A stretch of 64,000 bases of DNA from Algoriphagus aestuarii. GTDB taxonomy: Bacteria; Bacteroidota; Bacteroidia; Cytophagales; Cyclobacteriaceae. The number at the start of each line of letters is the position of its first letter. Position 1 is the first letter of the stretch. The notes beneath the pieces are model-generated. The model made no database searches. It saw only the letters and a program-made list of their open reading frames with translations, and was not told the origin of the DNA. Location of the stretch: assembly GCA_017051695.1 (NCBI GenBank), contig JAFIDK010000005.1, forward strand, positions 248,001 to 312,000. The letters are read 5' to 3'. The position numbers and the translations under genes are program-made. This document shows positions 1-8,843 of this stretch, piece after piece.

Positions 1-163
1 TTTTTCAATGAAAAAATATATTTCAAATCCTGTTTTGTGAAAAACACTATAAAAACTACCCTCATTATATCAATATTTTGAAAATGGAGAAAGAACTGGC
101 TTTTAAAAACACTGATTAAATCGCAACTTAAAGAACAAGTTGAATTTCTATCAAAACCCCAAA

Positions 164-2848
164 ATGATCCGGACATTTCTTTTTATACTAATCACTATTG
201 GCTTATCCTTTTCAAGACCAATATCCTCCACAGAAAACCTTTTCTCGAAAGAGAAAGAACGAGTGGTCAAGCTTGCCGAAAAATATAAAACCTTCCCTCC
301 TATTACTGTCACTGCTGAGGTTAGCCCCAGAAGTGCAGGAGGAATCCATGATTTCTATTCCGAAGGGGATTATTGGTGGCCAGATCCAGAAAATCCATCC
401 GGACCATATATCCAGCGCGATGGTCTCACCAATCCAGAGAATTTCACTGCTCACCGAGAAGCTATGATCCGTTTTAGCCAGATTTCCGGTGCATTGGCTT
501 CAGCCTATTTGGTGACGAATGACACAAAATATGTACAGGCTCTAGCTCCTCATTTGAAAGCTTGGTTTATCGATGAAGAAACCAAAATGAACCCAAACCT
601 CCTCTATGCTCAAGCAATCAAAGGAAAGGTAACAGGAAGGGGAATTGGGATCATCGATACTATTCAGTTAATGGAAGTGGCGAAGGCAATCGAAGCCGTT
701 GAAAACTCAGGAGTGATTCCAAAATCAGAAATTCAGCAAATGAAAGACTGGTTTGCAGCGTACCTCAATTGGATGACAACACATCCGTATGGAATCGATG
801 AGCGAGATCATGGCAATAATCACAGTGTCTGCTGGGCCATGCAGGCTGCGGTTTTCGCCAAACTGGTAGGAAATCAGGAAGTACTGGATTTTTGCAAGGA
901 GATGTATAAAAACGTTCTTCTTCCCGACCAAATGGAGCCAAATGGAAGTTTTCCCCTCGAACTCAAGCGTACTAAACCCTACGGCTATTCCTTATTTACT
1001 TTAGATGCCATGGCCACACTTTGTCAGGTTTATGCAGATGAAAAGGAAAACCTGTTCCAATATGAAGCCCCAGATGGAAGGTCTTTGGAAAAAGGAATTT
1101 CATTTTTGTACCCCTATGTAAAAGACAAAAACTCCTGGCCATATCAACAAGATGTCATGTATTGGGATCAATGGCCCGTGCGACATCCCTTCCTTTTGTT
1201 TGGTGGAATGGCTTACGATATGGAAAACTACTTGCAACTTTGGAATCAACTGGAGGCGGACTTTGATACTCCCGAGGTAATCCGGAATATGCCGGTGAGA
1301 TTTCCTTTGTTATGGATTTCCGAGAAAGAACTGAATACCTCACTTTCAATTTCGAATGGAAAGATCCAAGAATTCATCTCAGCCGGATCCGTTAGCTACA
1401 AGGATTTTGGAGCTATTGGAGATGGAAAAGCGGATGATTTCAATGCAATTATAGCAACTCATGAATTTGCCAATGAGCATGGATTAACCGTAAAAGCAAG
1501 TGAAAATGCTAATTATTACATAGGAGGAGAAGATAAAACTGCCATCATCCAAACGGATACTGACTTTGGTTCAGCTAGCTTTATCATTGATGATAGAAAC
1601 GTTAAAAACCGCACTGCTCCTGTTTTTCTCGTCAGTTCCAAATTAGAATCCTACCAACTTGAAGGAATAAAAACCCTAAAAAGAAATCAAGAAAAACTAG
1701 ACATTTCCCTTCCTCGCCCCAGTCTGATTACCGCCACCAACTCCAACAAAAAACGATACATCCGCTTTGGATTAAACCAGAACAATGGTGCTTCACAAAC
1801 CGATATTTTTCTAGTAGACAAAGATGGAAATGTAGATATTAATGCTCCTATTATCTGGGATTTTGAGGAAATCACTGATATGACAGTGTTGCCGATTGAT
1901 GAGGAAGTTCTGAAAATATCTGGCGGCCGATTTACTACTATTGCGAATCAGGAAGAATCCAAATACAATTATTATAGTCGAAATCTTTCCATCAAACGCT
2001 CCAATGTAATGGTAGATGGGCTTGAGCATAGAATCATCGGCGAAGGCGATCGGGGGGCTCCATATGGAGGGTTTTTGAACATCAGTAACTGTACGAATGT
2101 CACTGTCCAAAATACAGTTTTAACCGGGCACAAAACCTATCAAACTATTGGAAACGCTGGAAAACCAGTTTCCATGGGGAGCTATGATATTTCTATCAGC
2201 CGTGCACTCAATGTTTCATTTATCAATTGTAGTCAAACCAACGACATTGATGATTCTACCTATTGGGGAATTATGGGATCCAACTATTGTAAGAATTTGC
2301 TTTATGACAATTGCACTTTCTCCCGCTTCGATGCGCATATGGGTGTGGCGAATGCCACTATCCGCAATTCTACGATGGGACATATGGGAATCAATGCAAT
2401 TGGCAGTGGAACCCTTCTTGTAGAAAATACCATCATACGAGGTAGAAATGTGATCAATTTGCGTTCGGATTATGGAAGCACCTGGCAAGGAGAATTCATC
2501 ATCAAAGACTGCACATTTATCCCAAATGGAGGTAAAACATATAGTGCCTCGCTTATCGGCGGATATAATTCCGGTCAACATGACTTCGGTTATACCTGCT
2601 ATATGCCAGATAAAATCACTTTTGATAACCTTAAAATCGAAGATTCCAATCATCCAGAAAACTATCAGGGGCCAGCTATTTTTGGAAATTTCAATCCGGA
2701 AATGAAGGACAATTCCTATCGGGAAGCATTTCCGTATATCATCACAGAAGAAGTGATTCTAGATAATGTAACCACCTCCAGTGGAAAGGAATTAAGAATT
2801 AGCGAGAATCCATTGATGTTTAAAGAAGTAAAGGTGATCAAAAAATAA
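164..2848 (+). CDS. Secreted alginate lyase-family / parallel beta-helix fusion protein
   Basis: Two polysaccharide-active modules appear joined in one exported protein of 894 residues. The N-terminal half (to about residue 385) resembles the alginate lyase superfamily (alpha/alpha barrel), with the GNNHSVCW and KPYGYSLF motifs typical of that fold. From about residue 405 the sequence begins YKDFGAIGDGKADDFNAI, the usual opening of pectate-lyase/pectin-lyase-like right-handed beta-helices, and continues with Asn-rich turns to the end. The ATG at 164 was preferred to the upstream TTG at 140 because it gives a clean signal peptide (MIRTFLFILITIGLSFS). The protein is probably periplasmic or surface located. 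The substrate is inferred only: a uronic-acid polysaccharide such as alginate. The sulfatase further right could belong to the same polysaccharide use. No SusC/SusD pair is present. Confidence 0.85.
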   Translation: MIRTFLFILITIGLSFSRPISSTENLFSKEKERVVKLAEKYKTFPPITVTAEVSPRSAGGIHDFYSEGDYWWPDPENPSGPYIQRDGLTNPENFTAHREAMIRFSQISGALASAYLVTNDTKYVQALAPHLKAWFIDEETKMNPNLLYAQAIKGKVTGRGIGIIDTIQLMEVAKAIEAVENSGVIPKSEIQQMKDWFAAYLNWMTTHPYGIDERDHGNNHSVCWAMQAAVFAKLVGNQEVLDFCKEMYKNVLLPDQMEPNGSFPLELKRTKPYGYSLFTLDAMATLCQVYADEKENLFQYEAPDGRSLEKGISFLYPYVKDKNSWPYQQDVMYWDQWPVRHPFLLFGGMAYDMENYLQLWNQLEADFDTPEVIRNMPVRFPLLWISEKELNTSLSISNGKIQEFISAGSVSYKDFGAIGDGKADDFNAIIATHEFANEHGLTVKASENANYYIGGEDKTAIIQTDTDFGSASFIIDDRNVKNRTAPVFLVSSKLESYQLEGIKTLKRNQEKLDISLPRPSLITATNSNKKRYIRFGLNQNNGASQTDIFLVDKDGNVDINAPIIWDFEEITDMTVLPIDEEVLKISGGRFTTIANQEESKYNYYSRNLSIKRSNVMVDGLEHRIIGEGDRGAPYGGFLNISNCTNVTVQNTVLTGHKTYQTIGNAGKPVSMGSYDISISRALNVSFINCSQTNDIDDSTYWGIMGSNYCKNLLYDNCTFSRFDAHMGVANATIRNSTMGHMGINAIGSGTLLVENTIIRGRNVINLRSDYGSTWQGEFIIKDCTFIPNGGKTYSASLIGGYNSGQHDFGYTCYMPDKITFDNLKIEDSNHPENYQGPAIFGNFNPEMKDNSYREAFPYIITEEVILDNVTTSSGKELRISENPLMFKEVKVIKK

Positions 2849-2969
2849 GCCTCGTTTTAGGGCACCGGTTCTGTAAAATGGAATAAAAAATTTAAAAAGG
2901 ATTTGACTAGTTTATTCAAAATCCAATAATAGATTAACACCTATTAGTTCAAAAGAGAATATTTTAAAA

Positions 2970-3049
2970 CCCTGAAAGGGTGACATTTAACAGAAACGGT
3001 CGTTAGGCCGTTGCTAAAATTGAATTTTTAAAAAAAAGCCCTGAAAGGG
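2970..3049 (+). repeat. REP-like palindromic repeats upstream of the transposase
   Basis: Two copies of the 11-bp sequence CCCTGAAAGGG lie at 2970-2980 and 3039-3049. A short hairpin-capable stretch (CGGTCGTTAGGCCG) sits between them. The second copy ends 10 bp before the transposase start. The same sequence in the opposite orientation follows the gene, so the gene is bracketed by inverted copies. This arrangement is known for REP-associated tyrosine transposases. Confidence 0.75.
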
Positions 3050-3059
3050 TGTAATCGTT

Positions 3060-3512
3060 ATGGGACAATCTCTTGTAAAAAACTACGTGCACATCATTTT
3101 TAGCACTAAAAACAGACATCCATTTATAAAACAAGAATATGAAGAGGAACTTTTTAAATACCTAGGTGGCGTTTGCAATGCTTTAAATTGTGCTCCAATC
3201 CAAGTCGGCGGTTACTTGGATCATGTACATATTTTGTGCCTTCTGAATAAGAATAAAACTATTGTGAAACTGCTAGAAGAATTAAAAACCGATTCCACAA
3301 AATGGATGAAAAAAAGGTCAAATGAACTGAGTAATTTTTATTGGCAAGACGGGTATGGAGCTTTTTCAGTTAATCCCAGTCAAGTAGAAACAGTCGTAGC
3401 CTATATTAAAAAACAGCAGGAACATCATATGGCAAAATCATTTCAAGATGAGTACAGGGCATTTTTGAAAAAATACAAGGTCGAATTTAATGAGGAGTAC
3501 GTATGGGGTTGA
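3060..3512 (+). CDS. REP-associated tyrosine transposase (IS200/TnpA-like, Y1 family)
   Basis: A 150-residue single-domain HUH transposase of the Y1_Tnp (transposase_17) family. The metal-binding motif is HVH at residues 55-57 (context YLDHVHIL), and the probable nucleophile is Tyr115 in VVAYIKKQQEHH. The length is normal and the frame is intact, so the enzyme looks functional. There is no partner tnpB. Instead, inverted CCCTGAAAGGG palindromes flank the gene, which fits a domesticated or REP-mobilising (RAYT) enzyme rather than a free-standing IS200/IS605 element. By family knowledge it would cut and join single-stranded DNA at hairpins. Confidence 0.85.
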   Translation: MGQSLVKNYVHIIFSTKNRHPFIKQEYEEELFKYLGGVCNALNCAPIQVGGYLDHVHILCLLNKNKTIVKLLEELKTDSTKWMKKRSNELSNFYWQDGYGAFSVNPSQVETVVAYIKKQQEHHMAKSFQDEYRAFLKKYKVEFNEEYVWG

Positions 3513-3536
3513 AATGTTTAGAGACATAAGATTTCG

Positions 3537-3618
3537 CCCTTTCAGGGCTTTTCAAAATTGGCTTTAACCCGAATATCGATGGGTGATACCCATCGCTGAT
3601 TATGGAGCCCTTTCAGGG
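3537..3618 (-). repeat. REP-like palindromic repeats downstream of the transposase
   Basis: Two copies of CCCTTTCAGGG (reverse complement of the upstream unit) lie at 3537-3547 and 3608-3618. Between them is a perfect 7-bp stem, CGATGGG/CCCATCG, at 3577-3595 with a 5-nt loop. The array mirrors the upstream repeats, so the unit 2970-3618 looks like one repeat-transposase cassette. Confidence 0.7.
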
Positions 3619-3691
3619 CACAAAATCAACATATTATTGATTTTAATTTTAACCAATTTTAATTCTCTGAAATATTAATTTTAAAAAGAGT

Positions 3692-3862
3692 TTAACAAAA
3701 AAATAATCCTGCCATCAAGGAAAATAATGAAGCATAGAAAAGTTGGATATTGCCATAGGACAATTCTGATTTTGAAAATGAATTATCTCGAATTTGAATA
3801 AGGAAAATGATTAATGAGATTATGATAAAACAAATACCTATTATTAGATTAAAGACATCCAT
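3692..3862 (-). CDS. Small membrane protein, 56 residues (unrecognised)
   Basis: An ATG at 3862 opens a 56-codon frame ending in TAA at 3692-3694. The product has two hydrophobic segments, about residues 4-23 (beginning VFNLIIGICFIII) and about 40-55 (LFYASLFSLMAGLFF), joined by a short polar loop. That is the composition of a two-span membrane protein. No family was recognised. It lies between the REP cassette and the ABC protein gene and runs in the same direction as the latter. No strong ribosome binding site is seen, which is common in Bacteroidota. It could be chance in AT-rich DNA, but the two well-formed membrane spans and conventional start and stop favour a real gene. Confidence 0.45.
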   Translation of the reverse strand: MDVFNLIIGICFIIISLIIFLIQIRDNSFSKSELSYGNIQLFYASLFSLMAGLFFC

Positions 3863-3913
3863 GAACTAACAAAGCTGTTTAAAACAATTTTAATAAAAAT
3901 ATAACTAGATTTT

Positions 3914-5389
3914 TCACAACTCTTTCACCTTCTCCACTACCTCAGGCACGTCCTCAGCATAGTGACTGACATAGATTAAAGTAATCCCACTTCGCTCGCA
4001 TACTTGCTGGACAGTTTCTTTAAAAAGCCTCCGCTGAAACTCATCCATGCCTTGGCTGGCCTCATCAAGTATCAATAATTTTGGCTTTTTGATCAAAGCT
4101 CTAGCTAGAAGCGTCCAGCGCTGATGCTCTAATGACAATCGCTGGATGACCGTATTTTGGAGAGGTTCAAGATTAAAAAGTTTAATCCATTGATTAGCCA
4201 ATTCCTCTTGCTCAGAACTGGCTTTTTTAAACAAGCCCATGGTATCAAAAAGGCCTGATAAAATCACCTTTCTACAAGTTTGATTGGCCGGAAAATATCG
4301 GCTCAATTCAGGAGCTACAAATCCAGTTGGTCTCTTCACATCCCAAATACTCTCCCCTGTCCCTCTTTTCCTTCCAAACAACCAAAAATCCTTCGAATAG
4401 GCTTGTGGGTTTTCTCCGATCAATAGACTGAGTAAAGTAGACTTTCCTGCTCCATTTTTACCTTTTAACAGCCAACGTTCTCCAGAATTCACCTCCCAGT
4501 TCAATCGATCCAAAATAACCTTGTCACCATACTTTATGGTCACATCATTTAATTTGATCACAGGAAAAGATTCAACTTCTAGGTCCTTAGGAAGCAAACT
4601 ATCTAAAAGATCCCAATCCCAAGTTGGCATTTGAAAAGGTTGGATCCGGTCAAGATGGAAACTCTCCTTTGTCCAAGTATTTACTAAACCCTCTTTGGAA
4701 ACTTTTCCAATATGGGTAATGCCATCCGGAATCTCTGTAGCAGAAGTCGTCATTAAAACATGGACACCTGCTTCGGAGATACTCTTCAAAATCTGACCAA
4801 ACTCCTCCCGGCTTTTTGCATCTAGCCCCGTCATTGGTTGGTCCATCAAATAATTCCTTGGCTGCTGCATCAGGCCCAAAGCAATTGCTAGCCTTCGAGT
4901 TTCTCCGTTGGAAAGCTTCAGTAAGGATTTATCCAATAAAGCCTCCAATCTCAACAACTTGGCTACATTTTCGATATTCCATGGCCCTGAAACTTTGGGA
5001 TTAACCTCTAGCAAATACTCTCTGACAGTTGCTGTTTCTTCTGATTCGGAAGAATTAAATCGCTGCTGAAAATAAAAATTCTGAATATGGGATCGGTTCT
5101 TGAAAACATACTTTTGAGAAACATAGGCGATCAAATCCCTGAAGCTATGTACCTCACCTGCTTCGGTTTTACTTTTCACATAATCAGCTGAAAACGGCCT
5201 CTCTATCTTACCCGCAGAAAGCACTGTATTTCCCCTCTGTGTTTCAATAAAAGCAGTTAGCTCCCAGCCAGAATCTCCTATTATGGCCCAATTTTCTCCT
5301 TGTTTCCATTGGAAATCTAGGTTTTGAAAAGCTTGTTGTGCCTTAAATAAAATGGTGGCCTGCTGGATGGATAAAATTGTATCTGACAA
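3914..5389 (-). CDS. Tandem ABC ATPase, ModF-like, with degenerate first nucleotide site
   Basis: A 491-residue soluble protein with two ABC ATPase domains in tandem and no membrane segments, as in ModF/PhrA-type proteins. Domain 2 is canonical: Walker A GKNGAGKST (310-318), an LSLEHQRW signature and Walker B LLILDEAS. Domain 1 is eroded. Its Walker A region reads GDSGWELTAF (from residue 38) with no Lys, and its Walker B region reads YLMDQP, with Gln where the catalytic Glu is expected. The LSNGETRR signature (159-166) remains. The likely reading is a dimer-like protein with one active composite site. A role in molybdate homeostasis is suggested only by family resemblance; no mod genes lie nearby. 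Confidence 0.8.
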   Translation of the reverse strand: MSDTILSIQQATILFKAQQAFQNLDFQWKQGENWAIIGDSGWELTAFIETQRGNTVLSAGKIERPFSADYVKSKTEAGEVHSFRDLIAYVSQKYVFKNRSHIQNFYFQQRFNSSESEETATVREYLLEVNPKVSGPWNIENVAKLLRLEALLDKSLLKLSNGETRRLAIALGLMQQPRNYLMDQPMTGLDAKSREEFGQILKSISEAGVHVLMTTSATEIPDGITHIGKVSKEGLVNTWTKESFHLDRIQPFQMPTWDWDLLDSLLPKDLEVESFPVIKLNDVTIKYGDKVILDRLNWEVNSGERWLLKGKNGAGKSTLLSLLIGENPQAYSKDFWLFGRKRGTGESIWDVKRPTGFVAPELSRYFPANQTCRKVILSGLFDTMGLFKKASSEQEELANQWIKLFNLEPLQNTVIQRLSLEHQRWTLLARALIKKPKLLILDEASQGMDEFQRRLFKETVQQVCERSGITLIYVSHYAEDVPEVVEKVKEL

Positions 5390-5486
5390 AAGACTGCTGT
5401 TTAATAGGGATCGAAAGATTGAAAAATATATTCAGCCAATCAATAAAAGATCAGATGAAAAGTACCTCAACCATTTCCAACCTGTT

Positions 5487-6971
5487 TTACCTGTCTATTT
5501 CGAGGTAATTTTCTGCACGCAAACTGTCGCTTCGATCATATAAATAATTCCATTGGGTCATGTACTCGTCAGCAGGCAGGAATTGGTCATGGGTTGCTTT
5601 CAATTTCTTTTTAAGCATTGCTTCCATCTCCTTTTGTAAACCTTTGTATTCGACTTGATTCACAAGATTTGTAAGCTGATATGGATCTTTTTCATTGTCA
5701 TACAAAAGCCATGGGCCTAGAAGATCTTTTACATAGGTATACCTTCGAGTTCGGATACCTCGATATTCCCTACCCCCGTTTTTGAATTGCCACTCATGAA
5801 AAGGAACAGGAAGCATAATCAGTGTAGCTTCATTGTCCAAGTCTTTTCCAGCAAGAAGATTTGCTGAAAAATCTTTGCCTTCAATTGATTTTGGGATGGG
5901 AATTTCGCTCAGCCCAAGCAAAGTGGGAAGCAAATCCGGAGTTCCGATCGGGTCAAGAACTCTCCTACTTCCAGAACCAAATTTTTCCGGATATCTCAGC
6001 AACATTGGCACTTTGATCGCCTCATCCCAAGGCCTTTGCTTTTTGACTACCCCTCTGGACATCAACATATCTCCATGCTCGGATGTGAATACAAAAATGG
6101 TATTGTCTGCTATTCCAGCCTTATCTATTCCTGCAAGCAAATCTCCTATTGCCTTATCAATTGCTGTGGCATGGGCATAATATCCTGCCAAAACCCTTCT
6201 GGCACTATCTTGATATTCTTCGGGTACATTGGGCCGCAATTTTAGAGTTCCTGCATCGTAGAGTTTCTGATATTCTTTGGGAGCAGAAAAATATGGGTCA
6301 TGAGGTGGCCCATACGAAAGCATCAGCACGAATGGTTTTTCCTTGTTTTTTGAAATAAAACTGATCGCACTATCTGTCTGTGGAAAAACATCATACCCCT
6401 CCCAAGTGTGTTTTTCATCATTCTCATCGAAATAAAAACTGTTGTTATAATTATGGGTCACCTCTCTTACTTTCCAATAATCAAATCCCTGTCTTCGATC
6501 TTTTGGTACAGGTTGGTCTCTCGCGCTAAAGGGATCAGCTCCCCGGGCATGACCATTTAAGTGCCATTTACCGATGTATCCAGTCGCATAGCCAGCCTCT
6601 TTATAAATTTCTGCCAATGTCAGAGCTTCATTTGGAAGCGGCTTATCGTTGTAAAAAACCCCATGAGTCAAAGGATATTGGCCTGTCAAAAAACTTGCTC
6701 TCCAAGGAGCACAAACTGCCATGGTCGTAACCGCATTTTCAAAAATCAAGCTTTCGGAAGCAAGTCTATCCAGGTTGGGAGTAATGATCTGATCATTGCC
6801 AGCATAACCAATTTCTTGAGCCCGCCACTGGTCCGCTAATACAAAAACGATATTGGGATGATTGATTTCTTCGAGTATTGGTTTCTCCGAAGTTGAGACA
6901 GAATTGTTGCTGATTAAGAAAGAAACTGCAACAGTTAACGTGAAAAACAGGGATAGTATATAAGCCTTCAT
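5487..6971 (-). CDS. Secreted sulfatase (formylglycine type)
   Basis: A 494-residue sulfatase with an N-terminal signal peptide (MKAYILSLFFTLTVAVSFL). The formylglycine motif CxPxR is present as CAPWR with Cys87, Pro89 and Arg91, and an early metal ligand Asp47 lies in LADQWR. Further family motifs are GKWHLNG and TSEHGDMLMSRG. A Cys-type enzyme needs a formylglycine-generating enzyme or anaerobic maturase, neither of which is in the window. It hydrolyses a sulfate ester, probably on a polysaccharide in the periplasm; the exact substrate cannot be read from the sequence. The gene stands alone on the minus strand. Confidence 0.9.
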   Translation of the reverse strand: MKAYILSLFFTLTVAVSFLISNNSVSTSEKPILEEINHPNIVFVLADQWRAQEIGYAGNDQIITPNLDRLASESLIFENAVTTMAVCAPWRASFLTGQYPLTHGVFYNDKPLPNEALTLAEIYKEAGYATGYIGKWHLNGHARGADPFSARDQPVPKDRRQGFDYWKVREVTHNYNNSFYFDENDEKHTWEGYDVFPQTDSAISFISKNKEKPFVLMLSYGPPHDPYFSAPKEYQKLYDAGTLKLRPNVPEEYQDSARRVLAGYYAHATAIDKAIGDLLAGIDKAGIADNTIFVFTSEHGDMLMSRGVVKKQRPWDEAIKVPMLLRYPEKFGSGSRRVLDPIGTPDLLPTLLGLSEIPIPKSIEGKDFSANLLAGKDLDNEATLIMLPVPFHEWQFKNGGREYRGIRTRRYTYVKDLLGPWLLYDNEKDPYQLTNLVNQVEYKGLQKEMEAMLKKKLKATHDQFLPADEYMTQWNYLYDRSDSLRAENYLEIDR

Positions 6972-7023
6972 TAAATTAATGTAGGCTTACCTAGATTTTA
7001 TTCTATCCTGCTCTAACCCGATT

Positions 7024-7476
7024 TTATATTTTATTCTTGCTATCCATCAAAATGGTCACAGGGCCATCATTGACCAAGCTGACTTTCATATCCGCACCAA
7101 ATTCCCCTGTTCCTATGGATTTGCCCAAGTCACTTTCAAGTGTATGAATCAATTGTTCATACATAGGAATGGCAATATCCGGTTTCGCTGCTTTGATGTA
7201 AGAAGGGCGGTTTCCTTTTTTGGTGCTGGCATGTAGCGTAAACTGCGAAATCAATAAAATATCACCTCCACAATCCAGCAAAGATTTATTCATGACTTCA
7301 TTTTCATCTGGAAAAATCCTCAAATTCACGATCTTTTTTGAAAGCCATTCAATATCCTCCTGATTATCTGCCTCCTCAATCCCTACCAAGATCATCAAAC
7401 CTGTTTCTATTGAAGATTTAACTACCCCATCGATTTTAACAGAGGCTTCCGATACTCTTTGTATAACTACTATCAT
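7024..7476 (-). CDS. dtd: D-aminoacyl-tRNA deacylase
   Basis: At 150 residues this is the normal size for DTD, which removes D-amino acids (and Gly from tRNA-Ala) mischarged on tRNA. The two active-site motifs are present: SQFTL at residues 77-81, and NDGPVT at 136-141, which corresponds to the Gly-cisPro loop of the family. The start overlaps the end of the upstream oxidoreductase gene by 4 bp (ATGA), so it is the last gene of a translationally coupled minus-strand operon. Confidence 0.95.
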   Translation of the reverse strand: MIVVIQRVSEASVKIDGVVKSSIETGLMILVGIEEADNQEDIEWLSKKIVNLRIFPDENEVMNKSLLDCGGDILLISQFTLHASTKKGNRPSYIKAAKPDIAIPMYEQLIHTLESDLGKSIGTGEFGADMKVSLVNDGPVTILMDSKNKI

Positions 7477-8186
7477 TTACTGAGATCCTGTAACTGGCCG
7501 GATGAAATGATTTCAACTGATTCATTTTTACTAGCCAAAGCTGTTTTGACCATTCCTTTTGCTACTTGATAATCATAAATCGGCCGGATGTTTTTAAATA
7601 GCTTTAACCAAACCAAAGGCTTCATCACAATCGTAGCGATTTGCTCACCTAGTCTGAACTCAGATCTATTCCCCAATAACAAAGAAGGTCTGAATAAACC
7701 TAGGTATTCAAATCCCAAGTCCTTCAAATCGTCTTCTGTTTTACCTTTTGTTTGACTGTAAAAAATTGAGGAATTGGCATCAGCTCCCGACGAAGAAACA
7801 TATAGGAATCGGGAAACCCCTAAAGCTTTTGCCCATTTCGCAAATTCTATCACCAAGTCATGATCGATCTGAAAAAAACGCTCTTTTGATCCTGCCTGGT
7901 TGATGGTAGTTCCGAGAGAAGAGAAAGCATGAATTTCAGCATTCCTTTCTGAAATCGACTCCTTCAAAGCATGAAATTCTCCACCTAAGGAATCTGCTCC
8001 GATCAGATGCTCCCAATCCCAGGTATTTATTTTTTCCAAATCTCCCTCTAGTTGAACCAAATTATGATGCTTGATGGCAAGTTTTCTTCTTCCTACGCTG
8101 ATTACATAATCATAGGTTGACAAAAGTTGATGCAAAAGCTGCATTCCTACCATACCGGAAGTACCTGAAATCAATGCTACTTGCAT
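7473..8186 (-). CDS. NAD(P)-binding oxidoreductase, HTATIP2/TIP30-like SDR
   Basis: An atypical short-chain dehydrogenase of about 237 residues. It begins with the Rossmann motif GTSGMVG, followed by a basic VGRRKL segment, and carries YVSSSGAD and RPSLLLGNRSEFRLGE, characteristic of the TIP30/HTATIP2-like group. The start at 8186 (MQVALISGTSG) was chosen over the longer in-frame ATG at 8261 because the Rossmann fold begins there and it overlaps the preceding gene by only 10 bp. The substrate is unknown. Confidence 0.8.
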   Translation of the reverse strand: MQVALISGTSGMVGMQLLHQLLSTYDYVISVGRRKLAIKHHNLVQLEGDLEKINTWDWEHLIGADSLGGEFHALKESISERNAEIHAFSSLGTTINQAGSKERFFQIDHDLVIEFAKWAKALGVSRFLYVSSSGADANSSIFYSQTKGKTEDDLKDLGFEYLGLFRPSLLLGNRSEFRLGEQIATIVMKPLVWLKLFKNIRPIYDYQVAKGMVKTALASKNESVEIISSGQLQDLSK

Positions 8187-8812
8187 AGCATTTCTTGATG
8201 TTGTGAAATCACTTCCATAAGTTCCTTTTCTATCGCTTGATTTTTGTCTTTTGCATACCAAAGGTAAGTTCCTTCGCTAAATTCTTTGGAACTGAGTCCT
8301 TGAGGATCCAATTTATACGCTTTTAACCTATCCTGTAAAAACTTTGGTCTGGGACCCCAAGTAAACAATTCTTCACTTAAGTCCTTAGATAAAGCAATTA
8401 ATTTTGGAATTGACCTCGCTCCTTCGGTTAAATACTGATCCATCACTTCAGGATGCTCATCTCTGAAAATCAGTTTTAAATCAATCAAAGGATTGATTTC
8501 TGCCAATTTGGCCAAATAGGGAATACTTTGGGAAGCGTCACCGCACCAGGCTTCAGTGATCACGACCCAAATCTGAGGCTCTTGAATACTTTTTATCAAA
8601 GCTTCCATTTCAGGGGATACTTTCCCGGTCTTTTCCACTCGCTTCATCCTCGCAACATTCATTTTGGTATAATTGATATTTGCCTCAGAATGGTTAGTTC
8701 CGGAAGTTTTCCCATCTACCAACAACTGATCAATTAACTGACGGTAAATGGGATATGAAAGTGCTGACTGTAAAATTTCTGGAGTAATCGGATGGTTTAT
8801 CTGTTGGTTCAT
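8177..8812 (-). CDS. Thioredoxin-family protein (Thioredoxin_9)
   Basis: A 211-residue cytoplasmic protein with a thioredoxin fold from about residue 80. The redox motif is WCGDAS, with a single Cys (Cys90) in the CxxS position instead of CxxC, and a cis-Pro is present in GARSIPKLIAL. Single-Cys members of this family are common in Bacteroidota and are often annotated as thioredoxin family protein or BrxA-like. A dithiol oxidoreductase role is unlikely; thiol binding or monothiol chemistry is more plausible. It is followed by the overlapping oxidoreductase gene. Confidence 0.8.
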   Translation of the reverse strand: MNQQINHPITPEILQSALSYPIYRQLIDQLLVDGKTSGTNHSEANINYTKMNVARMKRVEKTGKVSPEMEALIKSIQEPQIWVVITEAWCGDASQSIPYLAKLAEINPLIDLKLIFRDEHPEVMDQYLTEGARSIPKLIALSKDLSEELFTWGPRPKFLQDRLKAYKLDPQGLSSKEFSEGTYLWYAKDKNQAIEKELMEVISQHQEMLCK

Positions 8813-8843
8813 ACTATTGGAATTTGAGAACTAACAGTCCCAA

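Noticed and set aside
1-139. A small gene or clear promoter at the left edge
   Set aside because: No frame of useful length and no full TAnnTTTG box; it is only the upstream region of the lyase fusion gene.
2216-2653. A 145-codon minus-strand frame inside the lyase fusion gene
   Set aside because: It is a shadow of the beta-helix region with no recognisable motif.
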